Shown here in pieces: positions 1 through 7,380 of a DNA stretch of 9,508 nucleotides; position 1 is the stretch's first letter; each line of letters starts with the position of its first letter. Position numbers and translations under genes: made by a program. The notes beneath the pieces were generated by a model that was given only the letters and a program-made list of their open reading frames with translations, had not been told where the DNA came from and made no database searches. The DNA is taken from the NCBI GenBank assembly GCA_030614485.1, contig JAUWTY010000031.1, positions 1-9,508 of the forward strand. The letters run 5' to 3'. The DNA comes from Methanosarcinales archaeon. Its GTDB lineage: Archaea > Halobacteriota > Methanosarcinia > Methanosarcinales > Methanocomedenaceae.

Positions 1-161
1 TCTCCCCCAGCCACTTTTGCACACAGTCCGTTCAATGAATCCTGGTTCTGGGCAGGTGCAGTCTTCATAGTTGGAACCAGTACAGCCTCATGACCGAACC
101 GGGCAAAGAGTTCATGAGTACCTTTAGACTTTTCTTCAAGACGGGTCACTGCAATTTTCAT
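1..161 (-). CDS. hemD: Uroporphyrinogen-III synthase, N-terminal part (cut by window edge)
   Basis: This enzyme cyclises and inverts ring D of hydroxymethylbilane to give uroporphyrinogen III. That is the branch point toward sirohaem, cobamides, coenzyme F430 and haem-like cofactors, and it acts in the cytosol. Only the first 53 codons are present. The reverse-strand translation begins MKIAVTRLEEKSKGTHELFA, followed by RFGHEAVLVPTMKTAP, which is the typical HemD amino-terminal pattern: a first strand, a short helix with a conserved G, then a second strand ending in a P-containing loop. The start is the ATG at 159-161; there is no strong Shine-Dalgarno site. It is divergent from the membrane-protein gene at 344, and a TATA-like box lies at 226-236. 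The family call rests on this short stretch, so it is good but not certain. Confidence 0.82.
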   Translation of the reverse strand, partial: MKIAVTRLEEKSKGTHELFARFGHEAVLVPTMKTAPAQNQDSLNGLCAKVAGG

Positions 162-225
162 TAGATTCCATATCTTCAATATATGATTTAACAGCTTCCA
201 AATGTGTTGTGATGCCTTATCAAAA

Positions 226-236
226 AATTTATATCC
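226..236 (-). promoter_or_regulatory. Probable TATA box for hemD
   Basis: On the minus strand this reads GGATATAAATT, close to the archaeal TATA consensus. The predicted transcription start, about 25 nt downstream, is near 205, which leaves a leader of about 45 nt. No other equally good box lies between the two divergent genes in this direction. Confidence 0.4.
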
Positions 237-271
237 ATTATGCCCGGTTTCTGTACCCGAATGGTAACAGT

Positions 272-295
272 AATGAACATAAAAATGAACATAAA
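272..295 (+). repeat. Two exact tandem copies of a 12-bp unit in the tctA upstream region
   Basis: AATGAACATAAA occurs at 272-283 and again at 284-295 with no gap. It sits 49 bp before the TctA-family gene, where promoter elements would be expected. It could be an operator direct repeat or a chance low-complexity duplication. No function can be assigned from sequence. Confidence 0.55.
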
Positions 296-343
296 CCTAA
301 AATTAACCAGAAGCATTTACATCAATAATAGAGGGATTCCGGC

Positions 344-1636
344 ATGAATCTCAGTCTGCTCATATTTAGCATAGTGGCAGGGTTTTTGCTTGGCGTGGTC
401 AGCGGACTGATACCCGGTATACATACCAACACCTTTGCTTTCATTTTAGCAGCTTTTGCTCCATGGCTGCTTGAGTTAGGCTTATCCCCGTTATGTATTG
501 CTGCCACTATTGTTTCAGCTTCGCTGACACATACATTTATTAACATCATCCCATCTGTTTTTTTGGGTGCACCTGAGGCAGATACTTCACTGGCAGTGCT
601 TCCCGGACATAGGTTGCTTCTGGATGGTTTTGGTGCCGAGGCGGTAAGGCTGTCCGCATTGGGGAGTGCTGGTGCGGTATTAGTATCACTGGTATTGATG
701 CTGCCGCTTTCAGCATCTTTTGCTGTCATGTATCCATTGTTGGATAGGTATATGGGGTGGATACTGCTGGGTGTGGTGCTGGTATTGATATATACCGAGA
801 AGGGTGAGGTGATAGAAGGGCAGGGTTCACTGGTCCGCTTGAAATACAGGGCGTTTGCAGCAATGTTATTCTTGATGTCAGGATTGCTGGGTCTCATGGC
901 CTTTGAGTCGCAGACGATGATGGACCCTGTAATCACCATAGGGGAGCCTTCGATACTGATGCCATTGTTCAGCGGCCTGTTCGGGGCTTCGATGCTTGTC
1001 ATCAGCATGATGACCGACACTATGATTCCCGCTCAGGTAAGTTCCAGACTGGTGTTGTCCCGGAGACGCATATTGCGGGGAACCATCATCGGCAGCACTG
1101 CCGGGGCATTTGTGGCATGGTTGCCTGGGATAACAGCTGCAGTAGCCACGGTATTGGCCCGACTTGGGGTGAAGGAGGATTATGCGGATGAAGATTCCGG
1201 CCGGGAGTTCATAGTATCTATTTCAGGTGTCAACACTGCTAATGCAATTTTTGGCTTGATAGCGCTTTACGTGATCGGCAAGACCCGCAGCGGGGCTATG
1301 GTGGCAGTGGCGGATATAATGGGTGGTGCACACCTGGATCTGGATACTCTTGGCCTTTTATTGATTATCATTGTCGGTGTATCCATTGCAGCGTATTTTG
1401 CGACCATCTTCCTGGGCGACAGGATATTGACCATAGTGACCAGGATAAATTACCGGAGGCTGTGTATGGTGATTCTGACCGGGCTGACTGGAATGGTGTT
1501 CCTTTTTTCAGGCTGGTTCGGGCTTGTGGTATTCGGGATGGGTGTACCTATTGGAATGCTTGCGCCTTACCTGAAGGTTAGGCGGAGCCATGCTATGGGT
1601 GTGCTGCTGTTGCCACTGCTGGCATTCTATTTCTAA
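344..1636 (+). CDS. TctA-family (DUF112) integral membrane transporter, stand-alone archaeal form
   Basis: This is a very hydrophobic 430-residue protein with about ten membrane segments. Two halves each carry a Pro-Gly loop: GLIPGIHTNT at residues 21-30 and AWLPGITAAV at 258-267. These are the repeated signature of TctA, the large membrane subunit of tripartite tricarboxylate transporters. A further conserved loop, FLGAPEADTSLAVLPGH, lies at 73-89. Bacterial TctA proteins are about 500 residues and work with a small TctB and a periplasmic binding protein TctC. Neither is encoded next to this gene, so the substrate and coupling are unknown and citrate transport should not be assumed. The ATG at 344 follows a good Shine-Dalgarno GAGGG at 331-335. 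The gene is divergent from hemD and codirectional with the next gene after 67 bp. Confidence 0.8.
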   Translation: MNLSLLIFSIVAGFLLGVVSGLIPGIHTNTFAFILAAFAPWLLELGLSPLCIAATIVSASLTHTFINIIPSVFLGAPEADTSLAVLPGHRLLLDGFGAEAVRLSALGSAGAVLVSLVLMLPLSASFAVMYPLLDRYMGWILLGVVLVLIYTEKGEVIEGQGSLVRLKYRAFAAMLFLMSGLLGLMAFESQTMMDPVITIGEPSILMPLFSGLFGASMLVISMMTDTMIPAQVSSRLVLSRRRILRGTIIGSTAGAFVAWLPGITAAVATVLARLGVKEDYADEDSGREFIVSISGVNTANAIFGLIALYVIGKTRSGAMVAVADIMGGAHLDLDTLGLLLIIIVGVSIAAYFATIFLGDRILTIVTRINYRRLCMVILTGLTGMVFLFSGWFGLVVFGMGVPIGMLAPYLKVRRSHAMGVLLLPLLAFYF

Positions 1637-1673
1637 AAAAAGCATAGGATACTCTTATTAATTTTAAAAACAT

Positions 1674-1683
1674 CTTTAATAAT
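1674..1683 (+). promoter_or_regulatory. Probable TATA box, leaderless start of the DUF4010 gene
   Basis: CTTTAATAAT is centred about 26 nt before the ATG at 1704. This is the archaeal TATA-to-start distance expected for transcription beginning at or next to the start codon. No strong Shine-Dalgarno precedes that ATG, which fits a leaderless mRNA. Confidence 0.4.
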
Positions 1684-1703
1684 ATTCAGTGAGCGTGTAG
1701 CCA

Positions 1704-3038
1704 ATGTATGATATATCCGAACTTATTGCTTTCACCATTCAGCAATGGTTGTCTTTCATAGACCCGGTTACCTATGATTTTTTGGAAAAATTCGGTCTTT
1801 CTGCAATTATCGGTATCCTCATTGGAATAGAGCGGGAACGTAAATCAGAAGGTAAAGACATATTTGCAGGGGCCAGGACCTATACTATAGCCTCCATATC
1901 AGGCATGATAGGCACATACATTGCCATAAACCAGGGTGTGTACGAGATATTATACATCACTATGGTCTTTTTTGTGATTATAGCCGCCATCATGATATAC
2001 ATAAAAAATGTTGTGTACCGGCAGATTGGAACCACTGGTGGCGTCACAATGTACTTTGTGTTTCTTATGGGTGTGATGGTGGCTTTTGACTATTATCTTT
2101 TTGCCATAATGGGTGCCGTAGCTGTTACATTCTTGCTGGTTGAAAAAGATACGCTCAGGGATTTTGCAACTAATTTAAACCAGAATGAAGTAACCAATGC
2201 GGTCCAGTTTTTAATTGTTATATTTATCTTGTTCCCTATCACCCCCAACACCACGGTACTGGAGGTACTGAATCCAAGATATACTCTGGGCATAGTAGTA
2301 ATGGTCGCTTCTATCAGTTTTATCAGTTTTCTGCTGATGAAAAAGACCGGTACTGAACGAGGTATACCTCTATCAGGTTTCATTGGCGGACTTGTCAACA
2401 GTGAAGCCACAACCGGTTCACTTGCAGCACTATCTAAAAAAAAGGACAATCTGGTAGATACCAGTTACCAAGGCATAGTGCTATCAAATGCAACTATGCT
2501 TATACGCAACCTTATAATTGCTCTTATCGTGGACCCGACCGGACAGGTCCTGAAATTTATGCTCCCACCCCAGCTGGTTATCATTGCTGTGAATATAGGT
2601 ATGGTTATTAAGAAAGGCAGGCCGCAGCCAGATGGCAAAGAATCGCTGGATATTGAATCCCCATTTGCTCTCAAACCTGCTTTTAAGTTCGCATTCGGGT
2701 TCACCCTGCTCATACTTGTCTCCCATTACCTGAACCTGTGGTTTGGCAGTACCGGTGTATTTTTTGTGGCATTGGGTGGGCTTGTAAGTTCTGCAGCGGT
2801 CACTGCATCAGTAGGAGCACTTGCATTGGGTGGTTCGTTATCACCATCAACAGCAGCACTTGTGGCAGTACTGGCATGCGTGGTCAGTACCTCGAATAAG
2901 ATACTGCTTGTGAAATGGTCAGGTTCGGATGAATTGGAAAAGAAGATAAAGGGTAGTTTCCTTATCCTGATAGGTGTGGGCGCAGCTGCATTGGTGTTAT
3001 GGGCACTTGTTCTGCCTTTAATTGGTGGCATATTTTAA
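1704..3038 (+). CDS. MgtC/SapB-domain plus DUF4010 membrane protein
   Basis: This 444-residue protein has roughly a dozen hydrophobic segments. The first ~150 residues match the MgtC/SapB pattern: GLSAIIGILIGIERER at 31-46, then AGARTY at 55-60. The remainder fits DUF4010. It contains a small-residue-rich motif, GGLVNSEATTGSLAAL, at 228-243 that partly recurs as GGLVSSAAVTASVGAL at 358-373, which points to an internal duplication. MgtC proteins are linked to Mg2+ limitation and membrane physiology in bacteria, but this larger archaeal architecture has no established function. The start ATG lacks a clear Shine-Dalgarno and has a TATA-like box about 26 nt upstream. An A8 run at codons 245-247 is in frame and does not break the gene. 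Confidence 0.82.
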   Translation: MYDISELIAFTIQQWLSFIDPVTYDFLEKFGLSAIIGILIGIERERKSEGKDIFAGARTYTIASISGMIGTYIAINQGVYEILYITMVFFVIIAAIMIYIKNVVYRQIGTTGGVTMYFVFLMGVMVAFDYYLFAIMGAVAVTFLLVEKDTLRDFATNLNQNEVTNAVQFLIVIFILFPITPNTTVLEVLNPRYTLGIVVMVASISFISFLLMKKTGTERGIPLSGFIGGLVNSEATTGSLAALSKKKDNLVDTSYQGIVLSNATMLIRNLIIALIVDPTGQVLKFMLPPQLVIIAVNIGMVIKKGRPQPDGKESLDIESPFALKPAFKFAFGFTLLILVSHYLNLWFGSTGVFFVALGGLVSSAAVTASVGALALGGSLSPSTAALVAVLACVVSTSNKILLVKWSGSDELEKKIKGSFLILIGVGAAALVLWALVLPLIGGIF

Positions 3039-3039
3039 T

Positions 3040-3108
3040 GGCCCACATATTTGTGGATGTTCTATTCATGTCCTGCAGTAGAATAGAGCAAAGCATATGT
3101 GTCAGGCT
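3040..3108. other. Nested inverted repeat between the DUF4010 gene and the YwbE gene
   Basis: An inner stem pairs TCTATTC (3061-3067) with GAATAGA (3081-3087) around a 13-nt loop. An outer stem pairs CACATAT (3044-3050) with ATATGTG (3095-3101). It starts just after the stop codon at 3038. There is no T-tract on either side, so a classic intrinsic terminator is unlikely. It could be a 3' UTR structure, a small RNA or a DNA site. The rest of 3039-3197 contains only the ywbE promoter region. Confidence 0.4.
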
Positions 3109-3137
3109 GGCCCAAAACTCACGTAAAGTAACAAATT

Positions 3138-3176
3138 TTCAAATTTGAATTTTTCAGGAATGTATATGCTTAAATA
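3138..3176 (+). promoter_or_regulatory. Probable ywbE promoter: 12-bp palindrome and TATA box
   Basis: A perfect palindrome TTCAAATTTGAA lies at 3138-3149. A TATA-like CTTAAATA lies at 3169-3176, centred about 26 nt before the ATG at 3198. That spacing, and the absence of a Shine-Dalgarno in the C-rich stretch before the ATG, predict a leaderless transcript. The palindrome is about 20 bp upstream of the TATA box, a position typical for an activator or for chance AT-rich symmetry. Confidence 0.4.
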
Positions 3177-3197
3177 ACCATAAACCCACATTCCACC

Positions 3198-3407
3198 ATG
3201 AACGAAGGCAATACCAGGAAAAACATTAAACCAGGATTAAGCGTAGGAATTGTACTAAAACAAGACCAGAGGAGTGGGAAAATAACCCAGGGTATTGTAA
3301 ATAGAATCCTGACAAACTCTTCCAATCATCCACATGGAATTAAGGTTCAATTAGAAGATGGTCAGGTAGGAAGAGTGAAGGAAATCCACACAACAGTTGC
3401 AGAATAA
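3198..3407 (+). CDS. ywbE: YwbE-family small protein (DUF2196)
   Basis: This 69-residue cytosolic protein matches the small YwbE family found in bacteria and archaea. The signature runs RKNIKPGLSVGIVLKQDQ (7-24), SGKITQGIV (26-34), LTNSSNHPHGIKVQLEDG (38-55) and QVGRVKEI (56-63). It is likely a compact beta-rich, SH3-like fold. The biochemical role is unknown for the whole family. The length equals the usual family length. It is convergent with the GTPase gene, with only 23 bp between the two stop codons. The start is supported by a TATA box about 26 nt upstream. Confidence 0.9.
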   Translation: MNEGNTRKNIKPGLSVGIVLKQDQRSGKITQGIVNRILTNSSNHPHGIKVQLEDGQVGRVKEIHTTVAE

Positions 3408-3430
3408 GCCGCCTAAACTGACTAAACCAA

Positions 3431-4195
3431 CTAAATCATTAGCCGCCCTTTTTGCCAGTCATTAATTATCATGACTGCAGCCCTTGTCTCATCAACCTCA
3501 CCTTTCTTCTTCAAAAAGTTCCTCTGCCTGCCAATCAGTTCAAGCACCTCATAAGAATTCTCCTCCTCTATTGTGACATGATAGAAAGATTCCAGGGCTG
3601 TTTTATTTTCACCGCACAATTTCTCAATAATCTTCAAAGCCACGCCGATTGGGTCCTGCAGGTGAGTTGAATCTTTTACTGCAAGCAGTCCCTGAATAGT
3701 CTCGTCATTCTCGTCAAAAGGAATCACTCCGGGCGTATCAATGAACTTTATACGGGAACCCGCTTTAATATGCTGCACGCCCTTTGTATGTCCGGATATT
3801 GAGGATGTACCAGCACTGTGTTTCCCTGTCACGGCATTGACCACCGATGACTTGCCTGTGTTGGGATATCCAAGGGAACCGACCAGTATTTCGCGCCCTC
3901 TTATGTTGGCGGTTTCAAGTATCTTGTGCCGCAACATTGTTGTCCCGAACCTGTCCTTACTGGACACAAAGACCGTGGGTGCAATTTTTGACAGCCGGGA
4001 TTTAGTTCTCTCAAGTTTTTCTTTTGATACAAGGTCACATTTGTTAAGGACTATAATGAACGGCTTCTTTGCACGTGCTATATCACGCTCAACCTCGCTA
4101 TTTCGTGTCTCGTCAGGAAACCGGGCATCAACGACTTCAAGAAGGACATCAGCTTTTTTTATTACAGCTTTTACTATCCTCTTGTAACTTGCCAT
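3431..4195 (-). CDS. Circularly permuted GTPase of the YlqF/YawG/MTG1 type
   Basis: The 254-residue protein has GTPase motifs in permuted order. G4 NKCD is at 51-54 and G5-like SSK at 78-80. The P-loop GYPNTGKSS (G1) is at 109-117, a G2 threonine in GHTKG at 135-139, and G3 DTPG at 153-156. Permuted GTPases of this class act in ribosome assembly in bacteria, mitochondria and eukaryotes, so a role in archaeal large-subunit maturation is the best inference. The open frame extends upstream to 4291, but the extra 32 residues look non-coding. The family-like start MASYKRIVKAVIKKADVL begins at 4195, and a TATA box lies 26 nt before it (4218-4225), so a leaderless start is preferred. It is convergent with ywbE and separated from hsp20 upstream by a hairpin terminator. 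Confidence 0.88.
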   Translation of the reverse strand: MASYKRIVKAVIKKADVLLEVVDARFPDETRNSEVERDIARAKKPFIIVLNKCDLVSKEKLERTKSRLSKIAPTVFVSSKDRFGTTMLRHKILETANIRGREILVGSLGYPNTGKSSVVNAVTGKHSAGTSSISGHTKGVQHIKAGSRIKFIDTPGVIPFDENDETIQGLLAVKDSTHLQDPIGVALKIIEKLCGENKTALESFYHVTIEEENSYEVLELIGRQRNFLKKKGEVDETRAAVMIINDWQKGRLMI

Positions 4196-4217
4196 GATGT
4201 GTGGTATGGTGCATGAA

Positions 4218-4225
4218 GATATAAG
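4218..4225 (-). promoter_or_regulatory. Probable TATA box that decides the GTPase start
   Basis: The minus strand reads CTTATATC, centred about 26 nt before the ATG at 4193-4195. It lies inside the extended open frame, so transcripts from it could not encode the longer product. Its placement supports a leaderless mRNA starting at or beside that ATG. Confidence 0.5.
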
Positions 4226-4360
4226 GATGTATCGTGAGATGGGAACTATTGTGATAGAATTCCCATGCAACAGCCTCGATAACCAGCCCATCCATTCGGG
4301 ACTAAACTGGTAGATGGGATGATTGATGTAAAACTACCTGTTAATCGGTGCTAACAACAT

Positions 4361-4410
4361 CAAATAAAATAAGAAGATATGCGCCGGTAAAACCACACAA
4401 TACCGGCGCA
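4361..4410 (-). terminator. Hairpin terminator of the cdc48-hsp20 transcript
   Basis: A perfect 10-bp GC-rich stem pairs TGCGCCGGTA (4380-4389) with TACCGGCGCA (4401-4410) across an 11-nt loop. It lies 15 nt beyond the hsp20 stop codon in the direction of transcription. On the minus strand it is followed by the T-rich run TATCTTCTTATTTTATTTG (4379-4361), as expected for archaeal U-rich termination. The rest of 4196-4425 holds the GTPase promoter and a weak imperfect inverted repeat near 4306-4343, and nothing else that I recognise. Confidence 0.65.
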
Positions 4411-4425
4411 AAAATGTATCAAAGC

Positions 4426-4950
4426 CTAACTTACCTTAATAGAACGGTTATCAGACTTATCATACTGGAAAATCACTTCCAGCACACCATTCTTATAAGT
4501 GGCCTCTGCCGAATCAGGTAGCACCTTGGCAGGCAGTTCCACATGCTCGGAATACTTCCTGTCCTCGGTAAGTGCCCTGATATCCAGCGTAGTCCCGTTA
4601 GAATCAAGGGTAATGTCCTTCTTGGAAACACCCGGCATCTCAACCACCACATGAAGCGAGTCCTCAGCCTCCATGATATCGATAAGGGGCTTCCTCATGC
4701 CCCCCTCAATTTGCTGGGAGTAGGCTGCCAACTCATCTGGCAATCCGGTAGCAGAACGCAGGTCCACATTCCCAAACTCCCTGATCTCAGGGGGCTCGTC
4801 ACCTCTCTGGGTCATGGAAAAGCCCCACACCATGGGTTCACCATTTGCACCTTCACCCGCTTCAAGCCTTGAATTCAACATGTTTCCAAGCATCTCATCA
4901 ATCTCTTCAAAGATGTCTTCAAACATGTCCCTTCTTCGTCTGTCCCTCAT
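4426..4950 (-). CDS. hsp20: Small heat-shock protein, Hsp20/alpha-crystallin family
   Basis: This is an ATP-independent holdase that binds unfolding proteins in the cytosol, usually as large oligomers. The 174-residue protein has a charged N-terminal region (1-85, starting with an Arg/Asp-rich helix). An alpha-crystallin domain covers about 86-165, with DIMEAEDSLHVVVEMPGVSK (91-110) and the hallmark NGVLEV at 154-159. The C-terminal IKV at 171-173 is the IXI/V-type motif used for inter-dimer contacts. The ATG at 4950 follows an excellent Shine-Dalgarno GAGGTGA (4957-4963, 6-nt spacing). It lies 32 bp after cdc48 in the same direction, so the two are almost certainly cotranscribed. In Archaeoglobus and Pyrococcus, hsp20 is a direct heat-shock target of the HSR1/Phr repressor. 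Confidence 0.95.
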   Translation of the reverse strand: MRDRRRRDMFEDIFEEIDEMLGNMLNSRLEAGEGANGEPMVWGFSMTQRGDEPPEIREFGNVDLRSATGLPDELAAYSQQIEGGMRKPLIDIMEAEDSLHVVVEMPGVSKKDITLDSNGTTLDIRALTEDRKYSEHVELPAKVLPDSAEATYKNGVLEVIFQYDKSDNRSIKVS

Positions 4951-4982
4951 TGTTATTCACCTCATTAATTTAATCTGCATTC

Positions 4983-7241
4983 TCATGCGTATATTCCAAG
5001 TTTCTCTTCAGCCTCAGCTTTTGCACCCACGGTGGCATACCTGGCAAATTCCTGGGCCACCTTCTCATAGTCCTGGAGTTTATTCCTGGACGTAGTAGGC
5101 TTCACCCGGGTCATTGCCCTGTCGAAATGATCCATGGTGATTATGATAGAAGTTGAAACTTCCTTTGCCATTTCCCTCTCCATACCAGGGGTGATTACCT
5201 CTCTCAGCGCCATGATAGACGCCTCGCGGCAGATAGCCTCGATATCTGCTCCTACGTAACCGTCAGTCATCCTGGCCAGTTCGGTCAGGTCAACCTTTTC
5301 ATCCAGCGGCTTGCCTTCCACGTGAATCTTGAATATGGCATTCCTGGCTTCGGCATCAGGCGGTGTGATATACACCAACCGGTCCAGCCTGCCGGGACGC
5401 AGCAGTGCCGCATCCACCATATCAGGCCGGTTGGTAGCAGCAATCACCAGCACATCCTTGAGGTCTTCCATACCATCCATTTCTGTCAGCATCTGGCTGA
5501 TGACCCGTTCGGTCACATGACTGTCAAAACCGGCTCCCCTGGTAGGTGCAATGCTATCCACTTCATCAAAGAAGATAACAGTAGGACTGGCCTGTCTTGC
5601 CTTCCTGAACACCTCGCGCACAGCTTTTTCACTCTCGCCCACGTATTTGCTCAACAGTTCAGGACCTTTAATGCTGATAAAGTTGGCCTCGCTTTCGTTG
5701 GCCACAGCCTTTGCCAGCATGGTCTTGCCTGTACCAGGCGGCCCGAAAAGCAATAAACCCTGGGCCGGTCTGGTATCAATCGCCTCGAAAGCTTCAGGGT
5801 ACTTGAGCGGCCATTCCACAGCCTCAACAAGTTCCTGCTTAACGAGGTCCAGTCCGCCGATATCACCCCATTTCACCTGGGGTACCTCAAAGAATACTTC
5901 CCTCAATGCCGAAGGTTCAATGTTCTTCAATGCATCTTCAAAGTCAGTAGTGGTCACTATCAGTTTGTCCAGCGCCTCATCAGGTATTTCCTCATCAATG
6001 TTTATCTCTGGAAGGAACTTGCGCAATGCGTGCATGGCAGCTTCCTTGCCCAGTGAGGACAGGTCAGCGCCAACAAACCCGTGGGTACGGTCGGCTATCA
6101 TCTTAAGTTTGCCGTCATTATTTCCTTCACCTTTTAGTTCGGATGTGAGCGGCATACCACGTGTGTGCACCTGGAGAATCTCCAGCCTGCCATTTGCATC
6201 CGGGATACCTATCTCTATCTCACGGTCGAACCTGCCGCCCCGGCGTAGTGCCTCATCAATGGAATTGGGCCTGTTCGTAGCAGCGATGACGATGACCTCG
6301 CCTCTGTTTTTCAACCCATCCATCAGGCTGAGCAGCTGGGCAACTACCCTGCGCTCTACTTCACCAGTAACCTCGCCCCGCTTGGGAGCGATACTATCTA
6401 TCTCATCAATAAATATGATGGTGGGGGCATTCTTTTCAGCCTCATCAAAGATGTCCCTGAGATGCTTTTCACTCTCACCGTAATACTTGGATACAATCTC
6501 CGGACCGCTGATGGACACGAAATTAGCATCGGTCTCGTTAGCTACTGCCTTGGCTATCAGGGTCTTGCCCGTGCCTGGCGGCCCGTGGAGTAGTACGCCT
6601 TTTGGCGGTTCAATTCCCAGTTTCTGGAATAGTTCCGGATGGCGCAACGGAAGTTCTATCATCTCCCTGACAAGTTCTATCTCGCGTCTCAAACCTCCGA
6701 TATCCTCATATGTGGTATGTGGTGCACCGATAAGTTCGCTCTGGTTGACAACCTCTTCCTTGAGGTGAATTGTAGTGCTCTTACCCACGAACACCGGACC
6801 AGTGGGCTGTGTGGTCACCACAACAAAATTCAATGGATTGCTGACCGTCTCAATCCTTATCTGCTGTCCTTTCTTGATAGGCCTGCCTTCCAGCAGCCTG
6901 TGAATGTACTGTGCTCCTCCCACCATCCTGACGGCCTGCGTTGGTGCAAGGGTGACCCTCTTTGCTTCCTTAGCCTCTGCCTTTTTAATCATTACCTTAT
7001 CATCCAGGCTCACCCTGGCGTTATTCCTGATATTGCCGTCAATCCTTAACACCTCCTTACCCCTGTCCTCAGGGTAAGCAGGCCAAACAATAGCATAGGT
7101 GGTGTCCTTACCATTGATCTCTATGTAGTCGCCGCTTACCAGTTCGAGCTCTTCCATCTTTTCACGCTCGATACGGGCGATATCACGCCCCACATCCCTG
7201 TGATGGGATTCTGCGACCCTGAGTGTTAATTCTTTGGCCAT
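4983..7241 (-). CDS. cdc48: Cdc48/VAT-type AAA+ ATPase (p97 homologue)
   Basis: This hexameric cytosolic unfoldase/segregase extracts and threads proteins, and in archaea it can feed the 20S proteasome. The 752-residue protein has the full-length architecture. The N domain (1 to about 180) is followed by D1, with Walker A GPPGTGKT at 220-227, Walker B IIFIDE at 275-280 and arginine-finger region RRGGRFDR at 333-340. D2 has Walker A GPPGTGKT at 500-507, Walker B VIFFDE at 555-560 and RPGRLDR at 615-621. The last residues, GIYA, end in Ile-Tyr-Ala. This fits the HbYX motif used to dock on proteasome alpha rings. The start ATG follows AAAGGAG (7251-7257). The gene lies between the HSR1-type regulator upstream and hsp20 downstream, all on the same strand. 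An interrupted palindrome sits in its leader. Confidence 0.97.
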   Translation of the reverse strand: MAKELTLRVAESHHRDVGRDIARIEREKMEELELVSGDYIEINGKDTTYAIVWPAYPEDRGKEVLRIDGNIRNNARVSLDDKVMIKKAEAKEAKRVTLAPTQAVRMVGGAQYIHRLLEGRPIKKGQQIRIETVSNPLNFVVVTTQPTGPVFVGKSTTIHLKEEVVNQSELIGAPHTTYEDIGGLRREIELVREMIELPLRHPELFQKLGIEPPKGVLLHGPPGTGKTLIAKAVANETDANFVSISGPEIVSKYYGESEKHLRDIFDEAEKNAPTIIFIDEIDSIAPKRGEVTGEVERRVVAQLLSLMDGLKNRGEVIVIAATNRPNSIDEALRRGGRFDREIEIGIPDANGRLEILQVHTRGMPLTSELKGEGNNDGKLKMIADRTHGFVGADLSSLGKEAAMHALRKFLPEINIDEEIPDEALDKLIVTTTDFEDALKNIEPSALREVFFEVPQVKWGDIGGLDLVKQELVEAVEWPLKYPEAFEAIDTRPAQGLLLFGPPGTGKTMLAKAVANESEANFISIKGPELLSKYVGESEKAVREVFRKARQASPTVIFFDEVDSIAPTRGAGFDSHVTERVISQMLTEMDGMEDLKDVLVIAATNRPDMVDAALLRPGRLDRLVYITPPDAEARNAIFKIHVEGKPLDEKVDLTELARMTDGYVGADIEAICREASIMALREVITPGMEREMAKEVSTSIIITMDHFDRAMTRVKPTTSRNKLQDYEKVAQEFARYATVGAKAEAEEKLGIYA

Positions 7242-7262
7242 TTTTTATTTCTCCTTTGTTTT

Positions 7263-7289
7263 AGTACACGAAGTATAACTTTATGTACT
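7263..7289 (-). promoter_or_regulatory. Interrupted palindrome in the cdc48 leader (operator or 5' UTR hairpin)
   Basis: AGTACA (7263-7268) pairs with TGTACT (7284-7289), and AAGT (7271-7274) with ACTT (7278-7281) around a 3-nt centre. The two positions between the arms give one wobble and one mismatch in RNA. It ends 5 nt upstream of the cdc48 Shine-Dalgarno. It does not resemble the CTAAC-N5-GTTAG sites upstream of the regulator. It may be a separate operator, or an RNA hairpin influencing ribosome access. Confidence 0.45.
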
Positions 7290-7367
7290 CAAGTTAATCC
7301 GACCGAAGGGAGGATTTTCTTGTTCTGTAATTGTAACTTAATTATAGTGATATATCTATTATCCATC

Positions 7368-7375
7368 TTATATAT
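7368..7375 (-). promoter_or_regulatory. Candidate TATA box for cdc48-hsp20
   Basis: The minus strand reads ATATATAA just before the regulator's stop codon, in the 139-bp gap. The predicted start near 7345 would give a leader of about 100 nt carrying the palindrome at 7263-7289. A second AT-rich element, GATATATC, lies at 7349-7356. This suggests cdc48-hsp20 can be transcribed separately from the regulator as well as by read-through. Confidence 0.35.
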
Positions 7376-7380
7376 CATGT

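Noticed and set aside
322..1020. A 232-residue minus-strand open frame opposite the TctA-family gene
   Set aside because: It is a low-complexity Ser/Thr/Asn/Pro-rich shadow of the coding strand, without recognisable motifs. The plus-strand gene has a proper ribosome site and family motifs.
2436..2443. A8 homopolymer inside the DUF4010 gene as a frameshift site
   Set aside because: The frame continues cleanly through it as Lys codons, with conserved motifs on both sides. No alternative frame product is evident.
4196..4291. A 32-residue N-terminal extension of the GTPase open frame
   Set aside because: It resembles no GTPase N-terminus, contains the TATA box of the gene, and the family-like start lies exactly 26 nt downstream of that box.
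4306..4343. Imperfect inverted repeat between the GTPase and hsp20 genes
   Set aside because: There are nine pairs with one mismatch around a long loop of about 20 nt and no T-tract. Chance is likely, and the strong hairpin at 4380-4410 already explains termination.
6219..6242. RRGGRFDR instead of RRPGRFDR at the D1 arginine-finger region of Cdc48
   Set aside because: As I recall, Gly at this position is common in euryarchaeal Cdc48 proteins (for example haloarchaea), so it is not a defect. The arginines are intact.
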